DNA of 36,427 nt from Lachnospiraceae bacterium (GTDB taxonomy: Bacteria; Bacillota; Clostridia; Lachnospirales; Lachnospiraceae). The notes under the pieces were generated by a model. It was not told the DNA's origin, did not search any database, and worked only from the letters and a program-made list of their open reading frames with translations. Shown here piece by piece: positions 10,185-18,831 of the stretch. The first letter of the stretch is position 1; each line of letters opens with the position of its first letter. Position numbers and translations under genes: made by a program. The stretch is taken from the NCBI GenBank assembly GCA_020860645.1, contig JAJBTX010000099.1, forward strand, positions 595 through 37,021. Direction: 5' to 3'.

Positions 10185-11945
10185 TCACTTCACCGCCTGA
10201 CTCTTATATTCCTTTACCGCGTCTGCGATCTGCTCCGCGAGCGCGTCACTGAGCGTCTTTGTCTGCTCAAGTTCCTGCGCAATCTGTGGATGCTTCTGAT
10301 TCATAAACTGCAGCAGGCCGGACTGGAAGGACTTGATTTCTTTTACCGGCACATCCAGGAAGAGCTTTCTCGTTGCCGCGACCAGCGTGATCACCTGATC
10401 GGCCATCGACATCGGCGCGCCGAGCGGCTGCTTTAAGAGCTCCATCAGTCGTTTCCCGTACTCAAGCTGTTCCTTCGTGACCGCATCGAGATCGGAACTG
10501 AACTGCGTGAAGACCTCCGTCTCACGGTACTGCGCGAGGTCAATACGGATACTGCCGGCGGCCTTCTTCATGGCCTTCGTCTGCGCCGCTCCTCCGACAC
10601 GGGATACCGAGAGGCCGACATTGACCGCAGGCCGCATGCCGGCGAAGAAGAGGTCGCTCTCGAGGAAAATCTGTCCGTCCGTGATCGAGATCACATTGGT
10701 CGGGATGTAGGCGGAAACGTCGCCCTCCTGCGTCTCGATGATCGGCAGCGCCGTGATCGAACCGCCGCCGAGCCGGTCGCTCAAACGACTCGCGCGCTCC
10801 AACAGACGCGAATGCAGGTAAAAAACATCGCCCGGATAGGCTTCCCGTCCCGGCGAGCGCTCCAGCAAAAGCGACAGGGAACGGTAGGCGACCGCATGCT
10901 TTGAAAGGTCATCATAGACAATCAGCACATTCTGGCCGCGGTGCATGAAATATTCCGCCAGTGCGGTGCCCGCGTAGGGCGCGATATACTGTAAGGGGGC
11001 CGGATCACTGGCCGTCGAGGAGACGACGATTGTGTAGTCCATGGCTCCGGCGTTTTCAAAGGTGTGCACGAGCTTGGATACGGTTGAAGCCTTCTGGCCG
11101 ATCGCCACATAGATGCAGACGACCTTCTTACCCTTCTGGTTCAGGATGGTATCAGTCGCGATCGAGGTCTTGCCGGTCTGGCGGTCTCCGATGATGAGCT
11201 CGCGCTGTCCGCGACCAATCGGAAACATCGAATCAATCGAGAGGATACCGGTCTCCAACGGCGTGTCCACGGACTGCCGGTCCACGATGCCGGGAGCGGG
11301 CTGCTCCACCGGACGGTAATCGGAGGCTTCGATCTCTCCTTTTCCGTCGATCGGCGCGCCGAGCGCGTTCACCACCCGTCCGATATAGGCGTCGCCGACC
11401 GGAACTCCGGCCATACGGCCAGTGCGGGAGACGCTGCTGCCCTCCGAGATCTCCGAATCTTTTCCAAAGAGGATGCAGCCAATCTCATTTTCGCGGATAT
11501 CCTGCACCATGCCCCGAAGACCGCTCTCAAAGACCAGCACTTCCCCATACATCGCGTGGTCGACGCCCTCGATGTAGGCGATTCCGTCGCCCACACGGCT
11601 GACCGTACCGATTTCCAGGCTCTCGATCTCAATATCGTCAAGAGAACCCTTCAGGATGCTGATCACTTCTTTATGGGAGAAAGCCGCCTCCGGGTCTGTC
11701 AGATCAAGAGTGTCAATCTTTTCCCGCAGAAGCTTTCGCCGTCCGGCAGCGCTCAGGTCGTAGGCTTCGCTTCCCACGCGCAGAATAAAACCGCTGCCGA
11801 GCTCCGGATTCTGCTTCTTTGTGATCTCGGGCTCGCGATCCGGATATTTCTGCTTCAGGAAATCGACGATCCCCTGAAACTGCGCGTCCGTCGGCTCCGT
11901 CACATACTCGAGGACGCACGGTAGATATGTATTACGATTCTGCAT
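10185..11945 (-). CDS. atpA: ATP synthase F1 subunit alpha with fused delta C-terminal domain
   Basis: A 586-residue protein. From about residue 85 on it is a complete alpha subunit: N-terminal helix ([12 protein letters not shown]), beta-barrel, Walker [10 protein letters not shown] (253-261, Lys259) and the arginine-finger region [16 protein letters not shown]. Walker A is displaced by 84 residues from its E. coli position (Lys175). Residues about 6-77 match the C-terminal domain of delta (AtpH): [19 protein letters not shown], then [19 protein letters not shown] and RRKLL, equivalent to E. coli [22 protein letters not shown]. The delta N-terminal helical domain is absent here and no separate atpH exists between atpF and atpA. 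The start is ATG at 11945, behind AGGTGAGG; the GTG at 11957 lies within that ribosome binding site. The reading frame overlaps atpF by 14 bases. Confidence 0.95.
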   Translation of the reverse strand: MQNRNTYLPCVLEYVTEPTDAQFQGIVDFLKQKYPDREPEITKKQNPELGSGFILRVGSEAYDLSAAGRRKLLREKIDTLDLTDPEAAFSHKEVISILKGSLDDIEIESLEIGTVSRVGDGIAYIEGVDHAMYGEVLVFESGLRGMVQDIRENEIGCILFGKDSEISEGSSVSRTGRMAGVPVGDAYIGRVVNALGAPIDGKGEIEASDYRPVEQPAPGIVDRQSVDTPLETGILSIDSMFPIGRGQRELIIGDRQTGKTSIATDTILNQKGKKVVCIYVAIGQKASTVSKLVHTFENAGAMDYTIVVSSTASDPAPLQYIAPYAGTALAEYFMHRGQNVLIVYDDLSKHAVAYRSLSLLLERSPGREAYPGDVFYLHSRLLERASRLSDRLGGGSITALPIIETQEGDVSAYIPTNVISITDGQIFLESDLFFAGMRPAVNVGLSVSRVGGAAQTKAMKKAAGSIRIDLAQYRETEVFTQFSSDLDAVTKEQLEYGKRLMELLKQPLGAPMSMADQVITLVAATRKLFLDVPVKEIKSFQSGLLQFMNQKHPQIAQELEQTKTLSDALAEQIADAVKEYKSQAVK

Positions 11946-12420
11946 GAGACGCCTCACCTGCTTTTGCTAAAAATTGATCGTAGAGAGCTCCGTCATTCTG
12001 CGCAGAGCCAAGCGACTGCTCCGCCGCGTCAAGGATCAGACCGCGGATCTCCTGCTGCGCCTTTCCAATAATGCGCTCCTTCTGAAGCTTCGCCTCTTTC
12101 TGCGATTCTTCTACGATCTCGTCCGCCCTTGTGTGCGCGTCCGCCACGATCTGCTTATACTGGGCGCGGGCTTCCTCCTGCGCCTCTGCGATCACGCGGC
12201 TCTTCTCCTCGTCCATACGGGTCTGGAAATTCGCGTATTCCTGCTTCGCGGCCTGCGCCTCGTCGGAGAGCTTCTGCGCCTCCTCGTAGCGCGCGCCGAT
12301 CGCGGCCTCCCGCTGACTGATGATTTTATTCACCGGCTTAAAGAGAAATTTCCGGATCAGGACATACCAGATCAGCAGATTGATGATGGTAAATACCAGA
12401 TTAATATCTAATCTTAACAT
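11932..12420 (-). CDS. atpF: ATP synthase Fo subunit b
   Basis: A 162-residue b subunit, the peripheral stalk that keeps F1 from turning with the rotor. One N-terminal membrane helix (about 6-26, [16 protein letters not shown]) is followed by a long charged coiled coil rich in Ala, Glu, Lys and Gln, the usual dimerisation helix. The C-terminal tail ([14 protein letters not shown]) resembles the usual delta-binding end. Length is normal. It is well separated from alpha in sequence, so this is not the mycobacterial type of b-delta fusion. The ATG at 12420 follows a purine-rich GGAAGG, and the 3' end overlaps the atpA start. Confidence 0.96.
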   Translation of the reverse strand: MLRLDINLVFTIINLLIWYVLIRKFLFKPVNKIISQREAAIGARYEEAQKLSDEAQAAKQEYANFQTRMDEEKSRVIAEAQEEARAQYKQIVADAHTRADEIVEESQKEAKLQKERIIGKAQQEIRGLILDAAEQSLGSAQNDGALYDQFLAKAGEASHAES

Positions 12421-12440
12421 GTCAGCCTTCCGCCTTTCTC

Positions 12441-12659
12441 TTAACCCAGAAGGATGATGATCAGAAGTCCGATGACGAAGCCATAGATAGCGGTCGCCTC
12501 AGCCAGTGCGGAACCAAGCAGCAGAAGACTCGTGATCTTACCGCTGGCCTCCGGCTGCCTTGCGACGGCGTCCACGGCCTTCGAGGTCGCCAGACCGATG
12601 CCAATACCTGCTCCGATACCTGTCAATACGGCGAGAGCCGCTCCAATTGCAATCATCAT
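12441..12659 (-). CDS. atpE: ATP synthase Fo subunit c (proton type)
   Basis: A 72-residue two-helix membrane protein that forms the rotor ring. Helix 1 carries the glycine-packing motif GIGAGIGIG, the loop is ARQPEA, and helix 2 has the ion-carrying glutamate in ALAEATAIY. Against the sodium-type c of Ilyobacter (Gln32, Glu65, Ser66), the glutamine is replaced by isoleucine and the serine by alanine, so proton coupling is predicted. The upstream AGGAG touches the ATG at 12668, so I prefer the start at 12659 (spacing about 10); 12656 is also possible. Confidence 0.95.
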   Translation of the reverse strand: MMIAIGAALAVLTGIGAGIGIGLATSKAVDAVARQPEASGKITSLLLLGSALAEATAIYGFVIGLLIIILLG

Positions 12660-12688
12660 AGTGTTCATTCTCCTTTTCTTCTTAATTT

Positions 12689-13366
12689 CTACTCAATATT
12701 TTCCTTGATAAACAGTCCTGTCAGAAACACAAATACATAGGCCTGAATCAGACCGTCAAAGAGGTCAAAGTACATGCTGCATACGACCGGCAGCCCTACC
12801 GGCAGAACATACTCAATCAGCTTCATGATGACAAAGGCTCCGAGTACATTACCGAAAAGACGCATGCACAGCGACAACGGCTTGATCACGAGCTCGAGAA
12901 TATTGATCGGCGTCACGATCGCGACCGGTTCGGTAAAGCTCTTCAGCCAGCCTTTCACGCCCCTTTTCCGGATTCCGGCAATTTGTATGAGCACAATGCT
13001 CATGAGCGCGAGGCCGACTGTCACGTTCAGATCCTTAGTCGGTGGCTTGAAGCCGAAGATACCGATCAGATTGGCCGTTCCGATGTAGATCAGGATGGAT
13101 GCCAGATACGGCACGTATTCTTTTCCTTCCTCACCGATAATGCCCTCAACGACTCCCTGCAGCCAGGTGATCGCGTACTCCAACATCAGCTGGCCACGCC
13201 CGGGATTTTCCACCTTCAGATTCCGGGTCAGCAGAAGCGCCGCGATCAGAAATACCGCCATGATGATCCAGGTGACGACGACCGACTCGGAGATCCCGAT
13301 CCCGCCGACCGTAAACACCGTCTCGCAGGTCAGTTCTTCCATCAGCGATTCGCCCAAATTTCCCAT
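12689..13366 (-). CDS. atpB: ATP synthase Fo subunit a
   Basis: A 225-residue membrane protein that forms the proton half-channels against the c-ring. It has five to six hydrophobic segments. The signature helix [11 protein letters not shown] contains the essential arginine, and a conserved C-terminal helix ([17 protein letters not shown]) follows. Length is normal for Gram-positive forms. The start at 13366 is preceded by GAAAGGAAG. It is the first gene of the operon; there is no atpI upstream, and a promoter lies at 13424-13453. Confidence 0.96.
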   Translation of the reverse strand: MGNLGESLMEELTCETVFTVGGIGISESVVVTWIIMAVFLIAALLLTRNLKVENPGRGQLMLEYAITWLQGVVEGIIGEEGKEYVPYLASILIYIGTANLIGIFGFKPPTKDLNVTVGLALMSIVLIQIAGIRKRGVKGWLKSFTEPVAIVTPINILELVIKPLSLCMRLFGNVLGAFVIMKLIEYVLPVGLPVVCSMYFDLFDGLIQAYVFVFLTGLFIKENIE

Positions 13367-13423
13367 AACCGCACTTCCTTTCTAAAAGTCTTTCCGGAAG
13401 CTCTGCTTCCGAGTTCGCTCCCT

Positions 13424-13453
13424 ATTATAATAAGATGCAATTAAAAAATCCAA
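13424..13453 (-). promoter_or_regulatory. Sigma-A promoter of the ATP synthase operon
   Basis: Minus-strand -35 TTGGAT (13453-13448) and a consensus -10 TATAAT (13429-13424), spacer 18 bases, about 58 bases before the atpB ATG. It points away from the lexA promoter in the same 227-base gap. Confidence 0.6.
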
Positions 13454-13529
13454 CTCATTTTTGAAAGAATTTTTTATTGAAATTTCTGTTTTTTTTGTGA
13501 ATTAATACACAAAACAGGGAAACATCTGT

Positions 13530-13557
13530 TTGCTTTTTTTCTCTCCCATGCTATAAT
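13530..13557 (+). promoter_or_regulatory. Sigma-A promoter of lexA
   Basis: -35 TTGCTT (13530-13535) and a consensus -10 TATAAT (13552-13557) with a 16-base spacer, 36 bases before the lexA ATG. Confidence 0.75.
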
Positions 13558-13562
13558 CAAGA

Positions 13563-13574
13563 AAACAAATGTTC
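13563..13574 (+). promoter_or_regulatory. Predicted LexA (SOS) box
   Basis: The sequence AAAC-AAAT-GTTC differs by one base from the Gram-positive LexA core GAAC-N4-GTTC and continues into a G as the consensus does. It starts 6 bases after the -10 box, on the expected transcription start. That position would let LexA shut off its own gene. Confidence 0.7.
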
Positions 13575-13593
13575 GATCCGGAGGGAAACGATT

Positions 13594-14211
13594 ATGGGAT
13601 ATGGCAAGATCACGCCGAAGCGGCAGGAAATTCTGGAGTTTATCAAGTCTGAGATTCTGAACAGAGGCTATCCGCCGGCGGTGCGTGACATCTGCGAGGC
13701 AGTGCATCTGAAGTCCACCTCCTCGGTGCACTCCCACCTGGAGACGCTCGAGAAAAACGGCTATATCCGCCGGGATCCGACGAAGCCGCGGGCGATCGAG
13801 ATCATCGACGACAGCTTTAATCTGACGCGGCGCGAGGTCGTGAATGTGCCGATGCTCGGCACGGTGGCTGCGGGACAGCCGATTCTCGCACAGGAGCATA
13901 TTGAGAATTACTTCCCGATTCCGGCCGAGTATATGCCGAATACCGACTGCTTTATGCTGAAGGTCAAAGGCGACAGCATGATCAATATCGGCATCTTCGA
14001 CGGCGATTATATCATGGTCCGTCAGCAGAATACCGCACGGAACGGGGACACGGTTGTGGCGATGGTCGAGGATTCCGCCACGGTCAAGACCTTCTATAAG
14101 GAGGACGGCCATTTCCGGCTGCAGCCGGAGAACGACTACATGGATCCGATCATCGTGGACGAGGTGCAGATCCTCGGAAAGGTGTTCGGCGTCTTCCGGA
14201 TGTTCCTATAG
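13594..14211 (+). CDS. lexA: LexA, SOS repressor
   Basis: A 205-residue transcriptional repressor of the DNA-damage response that cleaves itself when stimulated by RecA filaments. The N-terminal winged helix-turn-helix (about 1-70) has RGYPPAVRDICEAVHL and STSSVHSHLETLE. The cleavage site is Ala93-Gly94 in TVAAGQP. The catalytic dyad is Ser128 (GDSMI) and Lys165 (ATVKT). All functional residues are present, so this is an active LexA. The start is ATG at 13594 after CGGAGGG. Promoter and LexA box upstream imply autorepression. The stop lies one base from the convergent stop of the gene at 14213. Confidence 0.97.
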   Translation: MGYGKITPKRQEILEFIKSEILNRGYPPAVRDICEAVHLKSTSSVHSHLETLEKNGYIRRDPTKPRAIEIIDDSFNLTRREVVNVPMLGTVAAGQPILAQEHIENYFPIPAEYMPNTDCFMLKVKGDSMINIGIFDGDYIMVRQQNTARNGDTVVAMVEDSATVKTFYKEDGHFRLQPENDYMDPIIVDEVQILGKVFGVFRMFL

Positions 14212-14212
14212 C

Positions 14213-15169
14213 TCACTGCAGGAGCTTCCTCACGCTGTCGCCGAGGCTGCGGAAGCCGACGCCGATTCCATACCAGCCGCTGCTCTGCAGCATCTGCTGC
14301 TCCACATAGACCGTGCCGTCCTGCATATGGAGCACGGTCATGGAGTTGTAGTCGTTTCCGGAGCCGCCCTGTACATATCGTCCGTCCGAAGCGTTGTAGT
14401 AGTCGATACAGCCGTTGAAAAAGCGATTTTCATAGAAGGCGAGGGAGCCATAGTAGCCGTCCTCATGCTCCGGTCCACCTTCCTCATCATAGAGAGCGCG
14501 CTGCACGGTGATAGCCTCCCGGTCTTCGTCCGCGAGATAGTCCAGCGCGAGCATCATCCCATAGTTTGTGCAGGAATTATAGATCTCCGCATAGTAAATC
14601 TGATAACTCGAGGCGTTGACCAGAAAACTGTAGTCATAATTCGTTCCGTCCGAAAAATTCAGGTACCAGAAATTCAGCATTTCCCTGGTATTGTCCGCTT
14701 CCTCCGTATCGTAGGTCAGGCTGTAATACTTGGCGGAGCGGACAGTCCGGGACCAGTCTTCATAGAGCGCCTCGGTCGGCTCGAACTCATCCGAAGCCGC
14801 ATAGGCAGCGTCATAACCGATCTCACTGATCCAGACAAGCATCCCGTCGTTTGCGGCCTGGATTACCTGATCATAGACCGATTCTATCAGGTCGCTGTTC
14901 CCCAGAGCGCTCGTCCCCTCCAGCGTCGACAACAGAAGAAGCTCCCCCCCATTGTCCAGATAAGAAAAGGCCTCTACAATGTCGAGAACATTGTCAGAAC
15001 TCTGTTCCAGATACTGAAACTGATCCCGTCCGGCCAGTTCCACGGTATTCAGTCTTCCTTCATCGAGCCAGCGGCTCACCATGCGCGGCATAAACAGGAC
15101 GCCCACGGCCAGCAGAATGATCACGAGCAGAGACAGCCAGAACAGTAATCTTCCTTTAAATGTCTTCAT
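14213..15169 (-). CDS. Membrane-anchored extracytoplasmic protein linked to a two-component system, unknown
   Basis: A 318-residue protein I do not recognise. An N-terminal hydrophobic segment (about 9-30) after a short basic stretch reads as a signal anchor. The rest is an acidic, Tyr-, Asp- and Ser-rich domain presumed to lie outside the membrane, with several short hydrophobic beta-like stretches and no catalytic motif that I can name. The start is ATG at 15169 behind GGGAGGTG; the GTG at 15184 falls in that ribosome binding site. The reading frame overlaps the end of the sensor kinase gene, so the two are translationally coupled. That placement suggests a sensing accessory or an output of the kinase/regulator pair. 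Unlike a lipoprotein, no lipobox cysteine is visible. Confidence 0.75.
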   Translation of the reverse strand: MKTFKGRLLFWLSLLVIILLAVGVLFMPRMVSRWLDEGRLNTVELAGRDQFQYLEQSSDNVLDIVEAFSYLDNGGELLLLSTLEGTSALGNSDLIESVYDQVIQAANDGMLVWISEIGYDAAYAASDEFEPTEALYEDWSRTVRSAKYYSLTYDTEEADNTREMLNFWYLNFSDGTNYDYSFLVNASSYQIYYAEIYNSCTNYGMMLALDYLADEDREAITVQRALYDEEGGPEHEDGYYGSLAFYENRFFNGCIDYYNASDGRYVQGGSGNDYNSMTVLHMQDGTVYVEQQMLQSSGWYGIGVGFRSLGDSVRKLLQ

Positions 15170-16583
15170 CCTGCACCTCCCCACGATGAAAACGGATTAC
15201 AATATCCGTCCCCAGGCCCGGACGACTGAAAATCTTCCAGCGCGCGTCATGCAGTTCAAGAATCCTGCTGCAGAGTGCCAGCCCCAGACCCGCGCCGCCT
15301 TCCCGGCGGGCTCTGGATTTGTCGACCATATAGAATGCTTCTGTGATTCTGGAAATTTCTTTTGCCTCGATTCCGCAGCCGTTGTCACTGACACAGAGCA
15401 GATAATGCATCGGATAATTTCGTCCTCTGATATGAATCTGGCCGCCTGTCGGCATGGCACGGCGCGCGTTTTCCAGAATATTTGTGACAGCGGAGATCAG
15501 CAGTGTCCGATCCCCCATGATGCAGCCCTCCTCCAGCTCAACCGTCAGCACGATGTGCTGCGCCTGTCGGCTTTCGTCCGTGATCTGCACAGCCTCCTCC
15601 GCCAGATTCTGCACATCGAGCGCGTGAAGATTCAGCTCCTGTTTGCCCGCGACGATCATGTCAAGCATTTTGCGCGACAGGCTCTCCAGGCGTTTTCCCT
15701 GATGGTAAATATAACCGGCAGCGTCGACCACCTCCTCCTTCGAGCAGTCCAACGTGCGGAGCATATCCGCATAGCCGATGATCGAGGTGAGCGGCGTCTT
15801 CAGCTCATGGGAAAAGGAGGCGGTAAAATCCTCCTGCCGCTGTGCCTGCAGCGTCAGCTCCGCCATTTTGTCGGACAGCGTGACAGCCATCTGGTTAAAA
15901 TCCTTTGAGAGCTCCGCAATCTCATCTCCGCCGGTCTCCGCGGCGCGCGCGTCCAGATCCCCGTTTGTGAAACGTCTTGTCGTGTGTGAGAGCCGGTTGA
16001 CAGAACGGGTCAGCATTCCCGCGATGACAAACACAACGACGGTCATGGCAAGAATCAGCACGAGCATCATCATGCGGTACATGTTGTAGTAGGAAGCGCT
16101 TTCTTCATAGATACTGGAAATATCGGTCAGACTCTCCAGCAGATAGACCTGCCCACCCATGGCGGAACGACAGGCATAGACGAGCCAGGTCTGTTCGCCC
16201 AGGCGGTACAGAGAGTAGCTGCACGGCTGATCCTCCGAGAGAACCGGCAGCACATCCGTCCCGCGCACACTGCTGCTCTGGCTCTCATACAGCAGCTTCT
16301 GGTCTTCACTGTAAACGCGGTAAAGATTTCCTGTGTCGGAGAAATTCTGTACAACGGCGGCGGCCATGATGGGAATCATTTCCTCCGTGCGGTTTTCTTC
16401 GTCCATGCTGCTCAGATTCATCTCGAAGGCGAGCTGATACATTCGGTTGTCCCATTCGCCGTCTTCGAGAGCCTTCTGATAGGAGCTCTCGAAAGCCGCC
16501 TGGATCATCCAGGTGCCGAACAGACCAAACGCTATCAGAAACACCGCGATAAATGAAAAATAGATTTTCCAGAAAAATTTCAT
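15156..16583 (-). CDS. Sensor histidine kinase
   Basis: A 475-residue membrane histidine kinase. Transmembrane helix 1 is about 8-30. An extracytoplasmic sensor region of about 135 residues follows (31-166), then transmembrane helix 2 (about 167-192). A HAMP linker (about 193-245) leads to a HisKA domain with FSHELKTPLTS, where His259 is the phosphorylated residue. The ATPase domain has the N box NILENARRA, G1 SDNGCGIE and G2 GAGLGLAL. All motifs are intact. It starts 3 bases after the response regulator stop and overlaps the accessory gene, so the three form one transcriptional unit. The signal is unknown. Confidence 0.95.
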   Translation of the reverse strand: MKFFWKIYFSFIAVFLIAFGLFGTWMIQAAFESSYQKALEDGEWDNRMYQLAFEMNLSSMDEENRTEEMIPIMAAAVVQNFSDTGNLYRVYSEDQKLLYESQSSSVRGTDVLPVLSEDQPCSYSLYRLGEQTWLVYACRSAMGGQVYLLESLTDISSIYEESASYYNMYRMMMLVLILAMTVVVFVIAGMLTRSVNRLSHTTRRFTNGDLDARAAETGGDEIAELSKDFNQMAVTLSDKMAELTLQAQRQEDFTASFSHELKTPLTSIIGYADMLRTLDCSKEEVVDAAGYIYHQGKRLESLSRKMLDMIVAGKQELNLHALDVQNLAEEAVQITDESRQAQHIVLTVELEEGCIMGDRTLLISAVTNILENARRAMPTGGQIHIRGRNYPMHYLLCVSDNGCGIEAKEISRITEAFYMVDKSRARREGGAGLGLALCSRILELHDARWKIFSRPGLGTDIVIRFHRGEVQDEDI

Positions 16584-16586
16584 AAA

Positions 16587-17240
16587 TCAGGTCTCCAGCC
16601 GGTATCCGATCTTGTAGACAGCGCAGATATGCCCGTCCCAGCCAAGTTTTTTCTTGAGACGCTGCACGTGCAGGTCGACCGTGCGGCTGTCCCCGGTGTA
16701 TTCCTTCTCCCAGACCTGCTCGTAGATCGACTCGCGGTACAGGGCAATATTGGGGTTTCTCGCGAAGAATAACAGCAGTTCGTACTCTTTCAGCGTCAGC
16801 AACACCTGCTGTCCGTTCTGCATGACAATGCGCGAGTCCAGATCGATCTCGACATCCAGAATCCGGATGGTCTTCCCAAGCTTATTGTAACGGCGCAGCA
16901 CCGTCTCAACGCGCGCGAGCAGCTCGACAATCTCGAAGGGTTTGGCGATATAGTCCTCCGCCCCCATCTTCAGCCCTTTTACTTTGTGTTCCGTCGAGTC
17001 CATCGCCGTGATAAAAATGACGGGCAGCTCCAGGGTTTTCGCGTACTCCATCAGCTCATAGCCGTTGATCTTCGGGAGCATAATATCGAGGAGCACCAGG
17101 TCGTAATGTCCCTTCTCCATGCAGTCCGCCGCCTCCTGCCCGTCAAACGCGCAGTCGCAGTCGTAGCCCGCCTTCTTCAGATTTACGCGGATCAGGTTGG
17201 AAATCGGCTCCTCGTCCTCCGCAATCAGTATTTTCAGCAT
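16587..17240 (-). CDS. OmpR/PhoB-family response regulator
   Basis: A 217-residue transcription factor partnered with the adjacent kinase. The receiver domain (1-120) has the acidic pair Asp9-Glu10, the phosphorylated Asp52 in LVLLDIMLP, a threonine in FITAMD and a lysine in IAKPFE. The C-terminal winged-helix domain contains LTLKEYELLLFFARNPN and RTVDLHVQRLKKKL, the DNA-recognition part. Length and motifs are typical. It lies just downstream of the AEC transporter gene (18-base gap) and 3 bases before the kinase gene, so it may also be transcribed from further upstream. Confidence 0.96.
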   Translation of the reverse strand: MLKILIAEDEEPISNLIRVNLKKAGYDCDCAFDGQEAADCMEKGHYDLVLLDIMLPKINGYELMEYAKTLELPVIFITAMDSTEHKVKGLKMGAEDYIAKPFEIVELLARVETVLRRYNKLGKTIRILDVEIDLDSRIVMQNGQQVLLTLKEYELLLFFARNPNIALYRESIYEQVWEKEYTGDSRTVDLHVQRLKKKLGWDGHICAVYKIGYRLET

Positions 17241-17258
17241 GCCTGTCCACTATCCTTT

Positions 17259-18200
17259 CTAAATCGCCCCGATCTGTTCGAGCAGAAAGATCCAGCCGCA
17301 GATCGTCACGCAGGAAAACAGCGAGGTAAAGATCAGGCAGCCGGCCGCGAGCTCCCCGTTGCTGTCCATCTGCTGCGCCATCGTATAGCCCGACACCGCG
17401 CAGGGCGCGCCGAAGATGATAAGTAAGAGCGCAAGCGGAATTCCCCGCAGGCCGATCGCGTAACCGGCCAGGAGCGCAAGCGCAGGGCTCAGCACCAACT
17501 TTCCGAGCACGCCGATGATGAGATTTCTCAGATTTTCCCTTACACTGCTGACATGGAAGGAGGCGCCCATCACGAGCAGCGCCACAACCGTGGCAGCGGA
17601 GGAGACGTCGCCCAGAGGCTCCTCAATCAGCGAGGGCAGCTTCAGTCCCGCGAGATTTGCCAGGATGCCCAGAACCGCGCCGATGATGAGCGGGTTGGTC
17701 ACAATCCGTCTTCCCATATCCCGGATATCCGGTTTTCCGCCCCGGAACACTTCCAGTGTGATCACTGCAAGGATATTATAGCAGGGGACGATGACCGCAA
17801 CCATAACGGCTGTCAGCCCCCTCGCCTCCTCTCCCATCAGGTTGATCATGATCGGAAGTCCCATCAGAACGACATTGCCGCGGTAGATGCCCTGAATCAG
17901 CGCGCCGCGGCTGCGATTATCCTTCTCCACGATCAGCGCGACGCCCATCCCGAGGAAGTGGACGATCAGGGTCATGACAACGCCGAATCCGATATAACCC
18001 GGATCAAAGGAGCCTGAGAGGTCGGACGAATATATATTATAGAACATCATCAGCGGGAACATGACCGTGAAGATGGCCCTGTTGACGTGCTTCAGCTCCG
18101 TATCGGTCAGAAGATGCAGGCTGCGCGCGCCCATCCCCAGGAGAATCAGCAAAAACAGCGGAACAACCGCGTTCACGGCAATCATGAAATTTGCCAGCAT
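17259..18200 (-). CDS. AEC-family (auxin efflux carrier-like) transporter
   Basis: A 313-residue membrane protein with about ten hydrophobic helices arranged as two five-helix halves, the layout of the AEC/BART superfamily. In bacteria these move malate, malonate or other organic acids, but substrate cannot be read from sequence. Recognisable parts are LLTDTELKHVNRAIFTVMFPLMMF near the N-terminus and the short loop MGLPIMINLMG in the middle. The start at 18200 follows a perfect AGGAGG with 7-base spacing. It begins 11 bases after the Nudix gene and ends 18 bases before the response regulator, in line with one transcript. Confidence 0.88.
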   Translation of the reverse strand: MLANFMIAVNAVVPLFLLILLGMGARSLHLLTDTELKHVNRAIFTVMFPLMMFYNIYSSDLSGSFDPGYIGFGVVMTLIVHFLGMGVALIVEKDNRSRGALIQGIYRGNVVLMGLPIMINLMGEEARGLTAVMVAVIVPCYNILAVITLEVFRGGKPDIRDMGRRIVTNPLIIGAVLGILANLAGLKLPSLIEEPLGDVSSAATVVALLVMGASFHVSSVRENLRNLIIGVLGKLVLSPALALLAGYAIGLRGIPLALLLIIFGAPCAVSGYTMAQQMDSNGELAAGCLIFTSLFSCVTICGWIFLLEQIGAI

Positions 18201-18211
18201 GCTTAAGCCTC

Positions 18212-18826
18212 CTACTTCAGAAAATAAAAGGGATCCTCATCCTCATGGTGCAGGAAATGCATCAGGAGATAGGCGCAGTTGATGGAAACATTTTCTTCCT
18301 TAAGAATCCTGCGCACCTCCGTCCGGTCAGCGAGCACGACGGTGAGCTGTTCGTTGTCCTCCAGACCCTCCGCGGATATCTGACCGGAGGCATAGCCGTA
18401 GACTGTCGCGCAGGATTCGTCTGTCATGCCGATCGTCGTAAAGAAAGGCTTATGATACATCGGATCTGCCTCAATCGCCTGAAAATCCAGCCCCGTCTCT
18501 TCCTTCAGCTCCCGCGCTCCTGCCTGTGCAAAGGTCTCACCTGCGTCCACAAGTCCTGCCGGAAACTCATAGAGATAGTCGTCGATCGAAAAGCGGTACT
18601 GCCGCACCAGCACAACCCGGTCCCGCTGTTCCCCGTAGATGCTGTAGATGATGACGCCGTCCGGCCTGTTTACGCGCGTATTCAGCTTCAGCTCCGCGAC
18701 CGATGGCGCGCGCGACGCGACGTGATAGAATCCCTGCCCTCCGACCTTATTCTCAAATTTCAGGTCATACATATTGAGAAAACGATTGTCCGTCGTCTTC
18801 TCGACAGAAAGAATCCGGTTCTGCAT
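18212..18826 (-). CDS. Nudix hydrolase, ADP-ribose pyrophosphatase-like
   Basis: A 204-residue Nudix hydrolase, which splits nucleoside diphosphates linked to another group. The Nudix box is complete at 91-113: Gly91, five residues, Glu97, seven residues, Arg105-Glu106, Glu109-Glu110, Gly112. These form the magnesium site. The preceding VRQYRFSIDDYLYEFPAGLVD is the pattern typical of ADP-ribose pyrophosphatases (NudF-like), so this substrate is likely but unproven. The start is ATG at 18826; its GGAGG lies in the end of rsfS, 5 bases upstream. Confidence 0.9.
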   Translation of the reverse strand: MQNRILSVEKTTDNRFLNMYDLKFENKVGGQGFYHVASRAPSVAELKLNTRVNRPDGVIIYSIYGEQRDRVVLVRQYRFSIDDYLYEFPAGLVDAGETFAQAGARELKEETGLDFQAIEADPMYHKPFFTTIGMTDESCATVYGYASGQISAEGLEDNEQLTVVLADRTEVRRILKEENVSINCAYLLMHFLHHEDEDPFYFLK

Positions 18827-18831
18827 CTTTT

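Noticed and set aside
11932-12420. b-delta fusion of the mycobacterial type
   Set aside because: AtpF is a normal 162-residue b subunit; the delta-like piece is attached to alpha.
12441-12659. Sodium-type c subunit
   Set aside because: The glutamine and serine sodium ligands are not present (Ile and Ala instead).
14054-15148. 364-codon plus-strand frame after lexA
   Set aside because: Starts inside lexA in another frame and runs antisense to the anchored protein gene; no domain features.
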